Positions 5,920 to 6,077 of a stretch of 6,077 nt of DNA are shown here, piece by piece. Position 1 is the first letter of the stretch, and each line of letters starts with the position of its first letter. The translations under genes and the position numbers were made by a program. Below the pieces are notes generated by a model. The model saw only the letters and a program-made list of their open reading frames with translations, was not told the origin of the DNA and made no database searches. The stretch comes from Pseudomonadota bacterium (GTDB taxonomy: Bacteria > Pseudomonadota > Alphaproteobacteria > Acetobacterales > Acetobacteraceae): assembly GCA_021845555.1 (NCBI GenBank), contig JAJZVS010000243.1:1-6077 (forward strand), read 5' to 3'.

Positions 5920-6077
5920 AGCGGCTCGATACCGCCGATCCCGGTTTCGGCGCCGCCTTCGCCGCCCTGCTCGACGAAGCCCGCGAGACCACCGAACAGG
6001 TGGACGACGCGGTGGCCGCCATCCTCGCCGCGGTGCGCGCGGAAGGGGACGCCGCGCTGCTGCGCTACACCGCACGC
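5916..6077 (+). CDS. hisD: Histidinol dehydrogenase, N-terminal part (cut by window end)
   Basis: The frame is open from ATG at 5916 to the end of the window, giving 54 residues: MKRLDTADPGFGAAF, a Glu/Asp-rich helix (LLDEARETTEQVDDAVAAIL), then AAVRAEGDAALLRYTAR. This matches the N-terminus of HisD, the NAD- and Zn-dependent enzyme for the last two oxidation steps from L-histidinol to L-histidine. The signature is the RLDT opening, the V-dd-AV-x-I-x-x-VR helix and GDAALLRYT. The start overlaps the hisG stop by four bases (ATGA), so the two genes are probably translated from one operon mRNA. The catalytic and zinc-binding residues lie beyond the window, so integrity cannot be judged. Confidence 0.88.
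   Translation, partial: MKRLDTADPGFGAAFAALLDEARETTEQVDDAVAAILAAVRAEGDAALLRYTAR

Noticed and set aside
4999..6075. 358-residue minus-strand frame opposite hisG and hisD
   Set aside because: It runs antisense through two secure histidine genes and shows only composition-driven residues.

Overview
The window is very GC-rich (about 70% by eye). It carries tightly packed genes in both orientations with strong third-position G/C bias. The short-form HisG followed directly by HisD, a DUF1345 membrane protein and general codon style suggest an alphaproteobacterium, most likely Rhodospirillales/Acetobacteraceae-like. That placement is an inference from protein character, not from a marker gene.

Layout. 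Positions 1-109 are non-coding and end in an AT-rich patch with stacked stop codons. They lead into a MATE-family multidrug/cation exporter (110-1549, +). Its 3' end overlaps tail-to-tail by 26 bp with a DUF1345 integral membrane protein (1524-2228, -). Upstream of DUF1345 on the same strand, and possibly in one transcript, lies an exported monohaem c-type cytochrome (2287-2748, -). A 278-bp divergent gap separates it from an exported DUF2501 (YjjA-like) protein (3027-3521, +). This gene converges on an exported YbhB/YbcL-type PEBP-family protein (3568-4134, -). These appear to be independent housekeeping or accessory envelope genes, not one pathway.

Positions 4288-4747 are the clearest anomaly. 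A GxxExxY-family (PD-(D/E)XK-like) gene (4314-4697, +) is bounded by a perfect 39-bp inverted repeat (4288-4326 and 4709-4747). Each arm is built from a 10-bp tandem unit, and the left arm contains the start codon. The segment is visibly less GC-rich than its surroundings and looks like an inserted cassette. Just after it is a decayed VapC-type PIN-domain toxin (4875-5153, +). It keeps the N-terminal VDTS motif and the C-terminal acidic motifs but lacks roughly 40 central residues, and no antitoxin gene is visible. The stretch from 4135 to 5223 therefore looks like an accessory insertion spot beside a conserved operon.

The window ends in a histidine biosynthesis operon: hisG (5224-5919, +), then hisD (from 5916, cut by the window end) with a 4-base ATGA overlap. 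The hisG leader can fold into two mutually exclusive hairpins, one of which buries the hisG Shine-Dalgarno sequence. This is a candidate regulatory element.
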